DNA from: Macrolepiota albuminosa
Taxonomy: Eukaryota > Basidiomycota > Agaricomycetes > Agaricales > Agaricaceae
Length of the DNA stretch: 64,000 nucleotides
Assembly: GCA_027475525.1 (NCBI GenBank)
Contig: JAMWFC010000029.1
Span: forward strand, 124,001-188,000
Reading direction: 5' to 3'
Shown here: positions 1 through 8,562 of the stretch, in pieces
Position numbering within the stretch: the stretch's first letter is position 1
Layout of the letters: each line of letters starts with the position of its first letter
Position numbers and translations under genes: made by a program
Notes under the pieces: generated by a model
The model's input: the letters and a program-made list of their open reading frames with translations, nothing else
Told to the model about the DNA's origin: nothing
The model's database searches: none

Positions 1-185
1 GCGCAGGATGTTGTGGTTCCTCAGGAACTATAGAGTCAATCATTGGGTCAAGGTAGTGCGTTATTAGACCATTCCAAACGTCTTCCTCGTCGACAAAAAT
101 CAATCTTTCCTTGCCAGGAAGGAGTGAAGAAATGATTAGATGCAGTTCCTCAAGCTGTTTTGTAAGCACAGGTGCTGAGGTTTCC
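1..185 (-). CDS. Possible exon of a gene cut by the Ngaro-type element (partial)
   Basis: On the minus strand this stretch is one open frame of about 61 codons, from the element boundary at 185 to the window edge. It reads ETSAPVLTKQLEELH, then SSLLPGKERLIFVDEEDVW, with no stop. The composition is that of an ordinary soluble protein and unlike the adjoining element. I do not recognise the family. It may be the downstream exon of a host gene whose upstream part lies beyond 6412, with the retrotransposon in an intron. It is short and could be chance. Confidence 0.35.
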
Positions 186-401
186 TCTTTGCCTTGGTTG
201 TCGCTGAGTCCGTGTGTTTAAAATTTTGTTTATACAATTTCTATCTAATACAATATTTGTACTTTGCGGACTGGTCTGAACTGGAGACTGTGTCCAATAT
301 GTTCTTGTGCTAAGAGTGTCGGGCGAAAACCTTCCCAATGGTTTCCGGCCTCTTTAACGCGAAGCCTGGAATAAATGGAAAAAACAGGTGGGTCAGCCGC
401 G
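186..401 (-). repeat. Split direct repeat B2 (216 bp)
   Basis: Matches 862-1077 base for base at an offset of 676. It forms the outer right end of the element in its own orientation. Confidence 0.9.
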
Positions 402-708
402 ATCGGGTAAGGGTGGGCGGGCGCCCGTCCAAGCTTTCTATCTCGGTGTCCCTAGCTCCGGCTGGATCTTCGCTAGTAAAGAGGCATCTATCGCGCACCA
501 TCTATCATGACTACTGCCCTATTTTGGATGTATTATCACTTTTGCGAGGACGAGGCTAATTCTGGTGGTGGAGGGGCGGCGACGGCATTTATTAGGATCT
601 TTGAGTCATTCTCTAGCTATCCTCTGGCCTGAACAGATCTCTCTTGCCTAGCTGTTATCCGATTTTGTTTACCCTACCCTCTCTTGTACTCTGGGGTGGG
701 TGGGTGGG
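402..708. other. Spacer between repeats A2 and B2
   Basis: These 307 bases lie between A2 and B2 and match nothing else I could find in the window. They end in a GT-rich run (ctggggtgggtgggtgggg). No convincing ORF. They could be part of the element's end or a small later insertion. Confidence 0.5.
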
Positions 709-861
709 GAAATTTGAGCAACTAAGGCCTCAGCGAGCTTTGCAGCGTGTGCGGTGGCGAGAGGGCTCTCGGAAGGAAAGGAATACCTCGTGACAACTGC
801 CACCGCAGGCAAAGACTCCACCCTCGCCAAATTCCGCTTCTCCATTTGGCCAGGCCACCAA
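709..861 (-). repeat. Split direct repeat A2 (153 bp)
   Basis: Identical to 6259-6411 at an offset of 5550. It directly abuts B1 at 861/862, as expected for the B1A2B2 block of Ngaro elements. Confidence 0.9.
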
Positions 862-1077
862 TCTTTGCCTTGGTTGTCGCTGAGTCCGTGTGTTTAAAAT
901 TTTGTTTATACAATTTCTATCTAATACAATATTTGTACTTTGCGGACTGGTCTGAACTGGAGACTGTGTCCAATATGTTCTTGTGCTAAGAGTGTCGGGC
1001 GAAAACCTTCCCAATGGTTTCCGGCCTCTTTAACGCGAAGCCTGGAATAAATGGAAAAAACAGGTGGGTCAGCCGCG
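862..1077 (-). repeat. Split direct repeat B1 (216 bp)
   Basis: First copy of the B repeat in element orientation, just downstream of the recombinase ORF. It is identical to 186-401. Confidence 0.9.
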
Positions 1078-1192
1078 GTTCCCCTCAGGCTTTGTTAGGA
1101 GGCCACGACGCATCGCGGGTGTTTACTCTGGCCACGACCCCATTCTTTAGTCGTGACCTCCTATCCAGAATATTAGGTGCGAACTCCTTACC

Positions 1193-2494
1193 TCACTGTC
1201 TTCTCGCTGCTAATGTGAGTCTTATTACGGACTCGTGTAATGAGGGCACTGCCTGCAGGAAGGGTGCAAGAATCTGCTCGTGCTTCGATAGGTAAGTGTA
1301 GAATGCATCGCTCGACCATCTCCCGATAGCTTTCATAGCTTCGAATGGAACACCTCGTAGTAGGTACTCCAACGTCGCTCCGATTCTTAGTCCATGCCCT
1401 TGCAGGGGCTCGAGACGAGCTGCTTTGGCGGCTTTCGACATTACTTCGAGAAATTTCTTTTTAGTGAGCGCAACGTGGTTTCCTTTTTTGTTCCTGTAAG
1501 CGAACAGTGGTCCATTGCTGGGCGGTTCATTTATTTTTAGGTGCTTCTCCAGCGCATTCTTGGGATCTGAGGCGTCCTTTTGTTCGCTCCACGCTACCGT
1601 CTCACCGTGCAACGCAGTTTTGGTTCTCGGTAGAAAAAATGCTGTTGTCGGTCGTCCTGCTCTGTCTACTGATGAGGAGACATCAGATGGCTTTACGTGC
1701 GTGTCAGGGTTAAAGGCGTTTAGGGTTGGGACTGTAAATTCTCCCAGTCGGGCTGCTGTGTAGAAGCATGTGGTTGCGCAGGCGAATACGGCGATGTTCA
1801 GTGAGTCATTGCTCTCTTCTCCTATCTTTAACTGATCATGTATAGCTATCAAGAAAGCTGGCGTGCACGGGCTCCTTTTCTTTTTCTTAGATGTGGCTGG
1901 GACCAATCGTTCTGCGGCCTTGAGGAGTGTTTTCATTCGATCTCCGTCGACTCTCCAAGGTACTCCGTGTAGTATGTGCCATGCTCGCAACCCTGCTAAA
2001 AAATTTTCTATAGCAGACTTCGAGTACGCTCCGGCAGCCGCAGCTACAAAAGCTTCAAGCACCTCGTAGGACACTGGCGCTCTGTCTGTCTCTGGTATCT
2101 TTCTCTGATCGCAGAACACGTGAAATAGTAGGAGTCCCGTGCCGTAAGATTCTTTTGTCGACTCTGCCCATGCTGCACTCATTACTTCGAACACCCTCTC
2201 CACATCCCCCTCTGTTAGCCCAGGCCTTCTTGGAGACGACTCTTCTTTCTTAAACGGGATCCACAGCCTTAACCGGTCTCGTGCAAAGACATGTGGGCGT
2301 AATGGTGACGTGGCAATTTCCAGCCCTGCTGGGTATGGCTTGGGACGCCTTCGGTGCGTTCTCTTGTCATCTTCTGCATCGTCACGCGGTCTCTTAAGGG
2401 TTTCTCCAGAACTCTTCAAGGTCCATCCATTCTTGGGTTTGTTGACATCTGACTGCCTCCCGCGTTCCTCTGATTTGAGCACCAGATCTCTCAT
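1193..2494 (-). CDS. Tyrosine recombinase (integrase) of the Ngaro-type element
   Basis: About 433 residues from the ATG at 2494. The frame is open much further upstream (to 4456), but that part is the shadow of the RT gene. The first ~100 residues are basic and charged. A SAM-like DNA-binding region follows, then the catalytic domain with the expected tyrosine recombinase residues: arginine in TAARLGEF, the H-x-x-R box in GHGLRIGA, and GRWSSDAFYTYL near the C-terminus with the likely nucleophile tyrosine. It would integrate the circular cDNA. The start overlaps the end of the RT ORF by about 100 bases in another frame. I see no premature stop, so the enzyme may be functional. Confidence 0.85.
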   Translation of the reverse strand: MRDLVLKSEERGRQSDVNKPKNGWTLKSSGETLKRPRDDAEDDKRTHRRRPKPYPAGLEIATSPLRPHVFARDRLRLWIPFKKEESSPRRPGLTEGDVERVFEVMSAAWAESTKESYGTGLLLFHVFCDQRKIPETDRAPVSYEVLEAFVAAAAGAYSKSAIENFLAGLRAWHILHGVPWRVDGDRMKTLLKAAERLVPATSKKKKRSPCTPAFLIAIHDQLKIGEESNDSLNIAVFACATTCFYTAARLGEFTVPTLNAFNPDTHVKPSDVSSSVDRAGRPTTAFFLPRTKTALHGETVAWSEQKDASDPKNALEKHLKINEPPSNGPLFAYRNKKGNHVALTKKKFLEVMSKAAKAARLEPLQGHGLRIGATLEYLLRGVPFEAMKAIGRWSSDAFYTYLSKHEQILAPFLQAVPSLHESVIRLTLAARRQ

Positions 2495-4772
2495 TCTCGT
2501 AATCAGATATTCTTTGTCCTGTCGGTCTCTGAGAGCTTGACGGGGTGCAGGGCTCATCAAAGTCCGTGATGAGGCCTCTGAGGTCTTCTGGGATTGACGT
2601 GGGAGGGAGCAGAAGCTTTCTTTGGGGGTAGATACCTCGCGAAGGCCCGTCTGCGGGGTTAAACTCGCTCGGTACATACCTAGTGTGTATTGTGACTTTT
2701 CTGTATTCGCATTCTTCGTGTATTTTCCTGAAGATGTCGTTGATCTTTTGATTCCTGCTCCTCCCGGCCCACCATCCTTCGACCACTCCTTTATTGTCTC
2801 CATAGACCCTGATGTGTCTCTCCCCGTTCCCTGTGATGCAGATATATGAGACCAGGAGGGCAAATCCCACCGCTTCTGCCCAACCAATGTCACGTCCGTT
2901 TTCTCTCCATCCCGGGACCAGCCTCCACGCTCTCCATTTTTCACCAATGGTGATGCCGATTCCGGTGCCGGTGCTTGCATCGGAGTATGCTTGAATGTCG
3001 AGGACTGGTTGTGCTTCTGATATCTGTCTCTCCATTGGTTGAGATAGTATTCGGCTCCACCATTGTAAATCTTCGGGGGTTCTTTTGGGAGGGTGACGCG
3101 GCTTGAAAGGATTGTCGTGGAAAATCCCCATGAAGGCCTCGAGATTGGTAAGAAAAGCTCTTCCCCTGGGTACCACGAGGCAAGCATGCAATAACTTTCC
3201 ATATAGCCTTTGCGTTTCCTCCAGGGTGTGCGACCCCTTCTTCTCCCATTCCGCAATGGCCTGCAGGTACTTTTCTCTCTTTGAGGTTGGTATCCTGACT
3301 TTTCGCTCTTGCAGGTCCCAGGTAAAGCCGATGTACGTGACTTCTCTGCTGAAAGGTACGTCTTTCTCCCTCTCCCATGGTATTCCAAGCTTTTCTGAGA
3401 TGTCATCGATATCCTGCATCGCATAGGTAAACTGGGCATCGATATCGGATCGTTCGGAGTCGAGTGACAGGTCTTTGATTCTGGCTGACATGTCTTCGTC
3501 ATATTCGTCGATTTTGTCTTCCGAGTTCTGTGCACCTTGGTACCAAATCCTACCGCCCAAGTGCTTCTTCCCCCCTTCTTTTCGAATCTCCTCTTCCCAA
3601 TTCTGTCTAGCAGTGTTGTAGCTTTCGATGTACTCTTTTCTAATCCTGAAAAATATGTGATCATCCACCCACTTGGAAAGAGGCCCCATTCCGCTAGCTC
3701 TAATGATCTGAGCGCCCGCATCTCCCACTTTGCCATAGACACCACAGCCCGATGCCAGACCAAAGCAATCCATTGTGTCCAGTGCGAATAAGTCTTTGCC
3801 TGATAATTTGACGACCATTCCTGGCCATTGTGAGGGTTTGATAGGAACTGATCTGTAGGCTTCTTTGACATCGCGGATCGCTGCTTGTGATCCTGGAGGG
3901 AGTCTCGATATGAGCAAATATACTGCATTAAAGGTTCCCCATGTGCAAGGGAACTGCGTTGCATCAATTGCGCAGTTGATCGAGGTGTTGTCAGATCCGC
4001 TCTGTTTGTTGTGTGGGAATGACAGATTCTGTATGAGCCTATATTTTCCGGGCTTGTTGGATTTTGGGATAATGTGGATTGGTGATGATTGGAACGGCCC
4101 CACGATCTTTTCCACTTGCTCACGAGAATAAGGACCAATGTAACGTCCCTTAGCAAGTTCTGACTCGACAACCCTCTGGAATTCCTCCCTAAGAGACTCG
4201 ACTGACTTATTGTTGTCTGGGGTAAAGGTTCTTGATATGGTTGGTATGCCTGCGTCGAATCCCTTTCGGAGATTTTCTGCCAGATCTGGGAATTGATCTT
4301 GGATACCAGCTCGAGAGATGAAGCTCTGCCACACGTCAGCGTTGTATGGAGTGGCAAACCTAAACCCGCTGTGCCAAATGGCATTTTTGAGCACCATGAT
4401 CTCTCTTGCCACATCCCGAGCATTCGTGCTTGTGGTCGTGGGATAAGACTCGACACCCTCTGGGCTTCTGCCAGTCCGTGCAGATCTCCTTCCCCTCTGG
4501 GTTGACGAGTCTGTTGTTTCTGTTCCGTCGAACATGGGCTCTCTGCCCATTCCAGAGCTCGTGGGCTGAACAGCTCCAGATATCGTGGGTGTGGCGACCG
4601 AGGCAGACCGCGCAGGCTGCGTTGTTCGAGGTTCTCGATTCGGTCGATGAGCCTGCGCGGGACTGAAAAAACCCTTCATCTCTCCGATCTCTCGTTCTTT
4701 TCTTTTCAGAGGATCGGTTATGCCTGTCCCTTTCAGATGAGACGGATCTGGCTCTTTTCCCTTTGTTTCCAC
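2394..4772 (-). CDS. Reverse transcriptase / RNase H of the Ngaro-type element
   Basis: An open frame of 792 codons. Residues ~1-120 are low-complexity. The RT domain spans roughly 190-480, with IRDVKEAYRS around residue 300 and the catalytic WVDDH at 368-372 in place of YxDD, as in other DIRS elements. RNase H spans roughly 590-715 with acidic residues in AYSDAS (~598), WAEAVGFALL (~633), VYGDN (~659) and NPADGPS (~708). The first codon of the frame is GTG, not ATG, and the frame overlaps the zinc-knuckle ORF for about 400 bases in another phase. Translation by frameshift from that ORF, or a spliced start, is therefore likely. No internal stops. Confidence 0.88.
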   Translation of the reverse strand: METKGKEPDPSHLKGTGITDPLKRKEREIGEMKGFFSPAQAHRPNREPRTTQPARSASVATPTISGAVQPTSSGMGREPMFDGTETTDSSTQRGRRSARTGRSPEGVESYPTTTSTNARDVAREIMVLKNAIWHSGFRFATPYNADVWQSFISRAGIQDQFPDLAENLRKGFDAGIPTISRTFTPDNNKSVESLREEFQRVVESELAKGRYIGPYSREQVEKIVGPFQSSPIHIIPKSNKPGKYRLIQNLSFPHNKQSGSDNTSINCAIDATQFPCTWGTFNAVYLLISRLPPGSQAAIRDVKEAYRSVPIKPSQWPGMVVKLSGKDLFALDTMDCFGLASGCGVYGKVGDAGAQIIRASGMGPLSKWVDDHIFFRIRKEYIESYNTARQNWEEEIRKEGGKKHLGGRIWYQGAQNSEDKIDEYDEDMSARIKDLSLDSERSDIDAQFTYAMQDIDDISEKLGIPWEREKDVPFSREVTYIGFTWDLQERKVRIPTSKREKYLQAIAEWEKKGSHTLEETQRLYGKLLHACLVVPRGRAFLTNLEAFMGIFHDNPFKPRHPPKRTPEDLQWWSRILSQPMERQISEAQPVLDIQAYSDASTGTGIGITIGEKWRAWRLVPGWRENGRDIGWAEAVGFALLVSYICITGNGERHIRVYGDNKGVVEGWWAGRSRNQKINDIFRKIHEECEYRKVTIHTRYVPSEFNPADGPSRGIYPQRKLLLPPTSIPEDLRGLITDFDEPCTPSSSQRPTGQRISDYENERSGAQIRGTREAVRCQQTQEWMDLEEFWRNP

Positions 4773-4833
4773 TGTTGACTAGGGCCGAAGTTTCATTTTT
4801 TAGAGATGTCAATTCTGGATTGGGTTGTATCAC
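4360..4833 (-). CDS. Zinc-knuckle ORF of the Ngaro-type element
   Basis: A 157-codon frame, basic and serine-rich in its first half. The second half is cysteine-rich: CAVCLGRHTHDIWSC, CTDWQKPRGC and CSGCGKRDHGAQKC. This suggests nucleic-acid-binding knuckles such as those at the end of Gag or the start of Pol. The frame starts with GTG and has no ATG before a stop near 4878, so it is probably reached by splicing or recoding. It overlaps the N-terminal part of the RT frame. Function is inferred from motifs and position only. Confidence 0.65.
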   Translation of the reverse strand: MIQPNPELTSLKNETSALVNSGNKGKRARSVSSERDRHNRSSEKKRTRDRRDEGFFQSRAGSSTESRTSNNAACAVCLGRHTHDIWSCSAHELWNGQRAHVRRNRNNRLVNPEGKEICTDWQKPRGCRVLSHDHKHECSGCGKRDHGAQKCHLAQRV

Positions 4834-4893
4834 GTTGTTATAATTTATTATGCGCCAGGTGATAATGTGAGTGCATTATTGCGTAATTCGCAA

Positions 4894-5003
4894 GCGAGAG
4901 TGTCGCATTCAGCACGCGAGAATGTCGCATTTAGCGTGCGAGAATGTCGCATTTAGCGTGCGAGAGTGTCGCATTTTGCATGCGAGAGTGTCGCATTTCG
5001 CAT
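4894..5003. repeat. 22-bp tandem repeat, five units
   Basis: Five head-to-tail units of 22 bases starting at 4894, 4916, 4938, 4960 and 4982. Consensus gcgagaatgtcgcatttagc plus two bases. A weaker sixth copy follows near 5018. It lies inside the retrotransposon between the gag-like and zinc-knuckle ORFs. There are no spacers, so it is not a CRISPR array. Confidence 0.9.
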
Positions 5004-5206
5004 GGATTGGTTTTACAGCAGGCGAGAATTTCGCAATTGCGCAGGTGAGGGTGTCACCATGAAAAGCACCAGAGTGACGCCATGTGCAGGTATGAAAGCG
5101 ATGAGGATTTGTTCAGAGAGATCCGATACGATAATGTTCCGTGAAAATGTGTAGGTTCAAACATAATTGTTGGAGTTGAGTTAATCAGTGGATGGAGGTG
5201 AGAGGG

Positions 5207-6175
5207 TTAGTGCTTGTCCTTTTGATATGTGAGGCACTGACCTGCCAAGATCGCAGCGCGTTTTTGATCATATAACCTATCCTTTATACCTCTGAGAAGG
5301 CGCTCATCAATGATCCCTATATCGAATATCCCATCTCTAGGCGGATTTTTTATTTGGCGATGCCATTCCCTCCTAACTCTGGCTTGGTAATTGATCAGGA
5401 CTTTAATGCCGTCCCCGCCTTCGTTCCTCAGCTTGTGGTTGGTTATCCTAAAGAAGAACGTGTGCATGGCGTCCACCATGTTATTCGGCCATTTTTCGGT
5501 AATGATTTGCTCCAGGAAGTTCGTAGACGCGATGCAGAGTTGATCCCAAGATAAGTCTTCATCCTGTAACACTTTTGCTTTTGATCTGAAATTCTCCGCC
5601 GGTTTGAGCGCTAAGATATTGTCGTCATTCGTTAGGGAGTACACTTCGTTCGAGGACACCGTCTCGCTCTTAGCTGCTTCCTGCCTTGCTTCCGGCGTGA
5701 AGTACCCAAGCTCGATATACTCTCGTTCCCCCAGTTTCTTCATAGCGAAGCGCGCGGGAGGATATTCGATTGACTCGGGTACAGCCTTGCCTGGGATTAA
5801 ATTGGGACCATCTTCTCTAACATCTGGGGAGGACCTCCTAGAGTGTCTCGTCTCCAGTGTCACGTCATCAACATCATTGCCACCCCTTCCTCTTCCTTCT
5901 CTCCCTCTCTGTTCTCTTTGATCGATTTCTCTTAAATCACCTTCGTTTTGCTCTCTCCTTACTGCCGCCCCGGCTTCCCTTTCTTCTCTTTCTGCTTCCC
6001 ACGTTACTCTCCTTCTTTCAACTCCCCGATTCCATTCGTTCGATAGGATCTCCGCGGCACGCTCGTCTGTCATGTCGTCTCTACCGTGTTTTACCGCTTC
6101 TCTCAAGTCTCGAAACTGCTCTAGCATGTAATCGGGGCGAATCTCGTTGTTAGGGTCTACTAGAATAGTTAACAT
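5207..6175 (-). CDS. Gag-like ORF1 of the Ngaro-type element
   Basis: 322 residues from the ATG at 6175; ten further codons upstream begin with TTG. The N-terminal third is highly charged, with a run of Glu/Arg consistent with a coiled coil (EWNRGVERRRVTWEAEREE). A Gly/Arg-rich stretch follows, then a globular C-terminal half. It is the first ORF after repeat A1, the position of Gag in Ngaro elements. No zinc knuckle is present here; that lies in the next ORF. It would package the element RNA. Assignment rests on position and composition. Confidence 0.65.
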   Translation of the reverse strand: MLTILVDPNNEIRPDYMLEQFRDLREAVKHGRDDMTDERAAEILSNEWNRGVERRRVTWEAEREEREAGAAVRREQNEGDLREIDQREQRGREGRGRGGNDVDDVTLETRHSRRSSPDVREDGPNLIPGKAVPESIEYPPARFAMKKLGEREYIELGYFTPEARQEAAKSETVSSNEVYSLTNDDNILALKPAENFRSKAKVLQDEDLSWDQLCIASTNFLEQIITEKWPNNMVDAMHTFFFRITNHKLRNEGGDGIKVLINYQARVRREWHRQIKNPPRDGIFDIGIIDERLLRGIKDRLYDQKRAAILAGQCLTYQKDKH

Positions 6176-6258
6176 GTCTGAGTTACTCTGCGAGAGACCT
6201 TTCAAAAGCTTTTTTTTTTTTTTGGAAATAAGAATTGTATCACGGTAGGTTTAACTGA

Positions 6259-6411
6259 GAAATTTGAGCAACTAAGGCCTCAGCGAGCTTTGCAGCGTGT
6301 GCGGTGGCGAGAGGGCTCTCGGAAGGAAAGGAATACCTCGTGACAACTGCCACCGCAGGCAAAGACTCCACCCTCGCCAAATTCCGCTTCTCCATTTGGC
6401 CAGGCCACCAA
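6259..6411 (-). repeat. Split direct repeat A1 (153 bp)
   Basis: Outer left end of the element in its own orientation. Identical to 709-861. Its last bases (ccaggccaccaa) mark the junction with host DNA at 6411/6412. Confidence 0.9.
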
Positions 6412-6709
6412 ATTATTTACCTTGTGAGTACAGCTCACGATCGCAAGTGAGCCAGCCCTGTGGGAAAGTCGAAGCAACGCCGGTCTCGGCCGAATCGCCA
6501 AAGAAGGCTGTCGCTCTGACCGCCCATGTAAGATTTCAGGGTATGTACCTGGTTGGGTTGCAGTGGGTCTGCGGCTGACGCCCAAGGATAGTGAACAAAT
6601 CAAATACATGTTACATAGTTGATACAAACCCCATTAAGACAGTATGTACAGCATTTGTGCCTATGAGATGAAATTGATTTATCCATGAGTGACCATCATT
6701 CGAATCATC
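6412..6709. other. Flank between the retrotransposon and GH43; possible exon with a donor site
   Basis: On the minus strand 6534-6421 is open for 38 codons and ends in CACAAG|GTAAAT, a plausible splice donor placed only a few bases before the element. It could be the exon upstream of the open frame at 185-1. No clear start or acceptor is visible. The rest is the 3' flank of the GH43 gene. Confidence 0.3.
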
Positions 6710-7822
6710 CTAGAGAGCAATGGTTGTGTTAGAGATGGATAGTGATGCTGTCCACATCCCTCGTCCTCCATTTATGTCATCCCCAAGCCATGCGTGAAAC
6801 AAGAGTTTCGACCCATCGATCGCTGCACATGCACTTCCAGGTGCCTTCAACCCATCCTTACCACTGACAAGTAGTGGTGCTACTGGGCTTCGAGCCTTAG
6901 TATAGTGTCCATCAACGGAGAAAGCGTAGGCATAGCTCAAGTCGTATGTTTCCTCTGCGAAACATCCCGAGCTAAAGAACAAAAACCATACACCTTTGAC
7001 TTGTATGAGACTAGGTGCTTCTATCAGAGGCCCATCCCCATCATCGCGATCGAGTATCATCACTTCGCTGCCAATTTTTGTATGTCCATCCGCTGCAACC
7101 TTTTGAAGCATTATTGGCGTTGACTTTATGGGCGGAACACCATTGTTGCAAGAACCTCCATTTCCTCGGTTATTGCCATCGATCTTATAGACAACGTAAA
7201 GGCTTCCATCAGGATGATGGTGGCCAGCAGCGTCAATTGCCCCGCCCTGGTCCAAGTGGCAGACAAAAGGGTCCGCTAAGGGTGTGTATGGGCCTTTGAC
7301 ATTGGCAGACGTCGCAACTCCAATACAGTGAGCCGTAGGGTCTTCTGACGAGGTGGCGGCATAATATAAAACAAAGGAGCCATCAGCCTATACAGGTATG
7401 TACATTAGAGATAAACTGATGATAAAGGAAGATGGGGTCGTTACAATCTGAATGACCATCGGTGCCCACACGGCAGGATTTGTCTTGTCAACCCATGCTC
7501 CAACTGTGGGCAATAAATCCTCTCCTGTCACCTGTTACCTGGATCGATAAATGTCGAAAAAGGAAAACTGCACGCATACCGTCCATGCAATGAAATTAGG
7601 GCTTGTAGCAAGTTGAACGTTGATACCACCATTGTTGGTTGCAAAGGCGAACCAAGAATTCTCAGACGGGACCCAGAGAATCGATGGGTCTGGAAAATTT
7701 GTGGGGATTACAGGACCCTTGACAGTGTCGCGCTTAGTTATGTTTCGAGCAGTAAAGCCTGAAACATAGTGCAGCAGTGGATGAATCGAGAGGATTATGG
7801 TCAGAGCGGAGAGAGAGATCAT
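6710..7822 (-). CDS. Secreted glycoside hydrolase family 43 enzyme
   Basis: Three exons, 7822-7580, 7531-7445 and 7387-6710, phases consistent, 335 residues. It starts with a signal peptide (MISLSALTIILSIHPLL). The five-bladed propeller core carries the family signatures: FPDPSIL with the general-base Asp, VWAPMVIQ, AIDAAG...DGSLYVVYKIDGN with the pKa-modulating Asp, and IEAPSLI with the general-acid Glu. Members cleave arabinan or xylan side chains; which substrate cannot be told from sequence. Length is normal and all catalytic acids are present, so it is likely active outside the cell. A longer upstream reading frame to 7945 is ignored because the ATG at 7822 gives a clean signal peptide. 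The Ngaro-type element lies 300 bases downstream. Confidence 0.88.
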
Positions 7823-8562
7823 GGAGTGATTGTTCTCGCACTCCACATCATTTACCTTGAAATAGGCACTGCATCTTCCATCCGAACAAGGCGATGTATA
7901 AATAATTAAAGGATGCGTCAAAATGATGGACAATTCAAAGAACATCTGACTGATTCAGGATGAAACACCATTAAATGTTCCGGACAGCATTCCTTCATCT
8001 TCGAAGAAATAATAGATTGTAGCTTCATGGCCAAAATACCTCTTGAAGGCATATCCCACTTATGGATCTTGTCCTAAAGTGACTGTCGCCATACTACGAG
8101 TCGTAGTGGCCTACTGAGAGCTGCGTCTTCTCTACCGATTTCTTTGCCATGGAAACCATCGTGTGAGTAGACCAGATTCATCTTCAGGATGCAAGTATTA
8201 TAGCCATCTGGAAAAAACTCTCGTATGAAATTCATAGCCGCTCAAGGTACCTTGTAGAATCACTACTATACTCAACTTGCTTTCAAGGGAGCTAGAGGTC
8301 TTTGACAGTGACCTTGACGTGCTGAGTACGGCTGAGTATTTATGGATGAACGCGCCAGCTATATGTGAAGGCATCAGTAAGTAGTCGACCTAATTTTTCA
8401 TTTACATGCTCAACATATGAAAGTCACGGCTTGAAGCTGATAAGTGCGCAGAAGATAAATTATGTAAAAAATCGTTTTCAAAGAATAACATTTCCCACGA
8501 TAGTCTCGACAAGAAGTCATTGATGGCACTCTAGTCCACTTTGTCCCTCAACGTCCGTGACC
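7823..8562. promoter_or_regulatory. Shared upstream region of GH43 and the DUF726 gene
   Basis: 740 bases between two divergent start codons. No coding frame, repeat or clear promoter motif stands out. Confidence 0.4.

Larger units (their letters stand above)
186..6411 (-). mobile_element. Ngaro/DIRS-type tyrosine-recombinase retrotransposon
   Basis: A nearly complete element on the minus strand. Reading that strand, the order is repeat A1 (6411-6259), a gag-like ORF, a zinc-knuckle ORF, reverse transcriptase/RNase H, tyrosine recombinase, then repeats B1 (1077-862), A2 (861-709) and B2 (401-186). B1 and A2 abut without a gap. This A1...B1A2B2 'split direct repeat' layout, together with a tyrosine recombinase in place of a DDE integrase, defines Ngaro-like members of the DIRS order. 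Such elements integrate as circles by site-specific recombination and make no target duplication. The long frames have no premature stops and the repeat pairs look identical in hand alignment, so the copy may be recent. Unusual points are the 307-base spacer between A2 and B2 and the lack of ATG starts for two ORFs. Confidence 0.9.

Noticed and set aside
2494..4456. Single 1087-codon frame read as one giant protein
   Set aside because: The part upstream of 2494 is antiphase to the RT gene and has the composition of an overlapping shadow frame. Only the last ~430 codons have recombinase motifs.
4894..5003. CRISPR-like array
   Set aside because: Units are directly adjacent without spacers, in a eukaryotic retrotransposon.
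4871..5154. Plus-strand ORFs over the 22-bp repeats (63 and 62 codons)
   Set aside because: They arise from the repeat unit being open in that phase. They lie antisense within a retrotransposon and have no domain.
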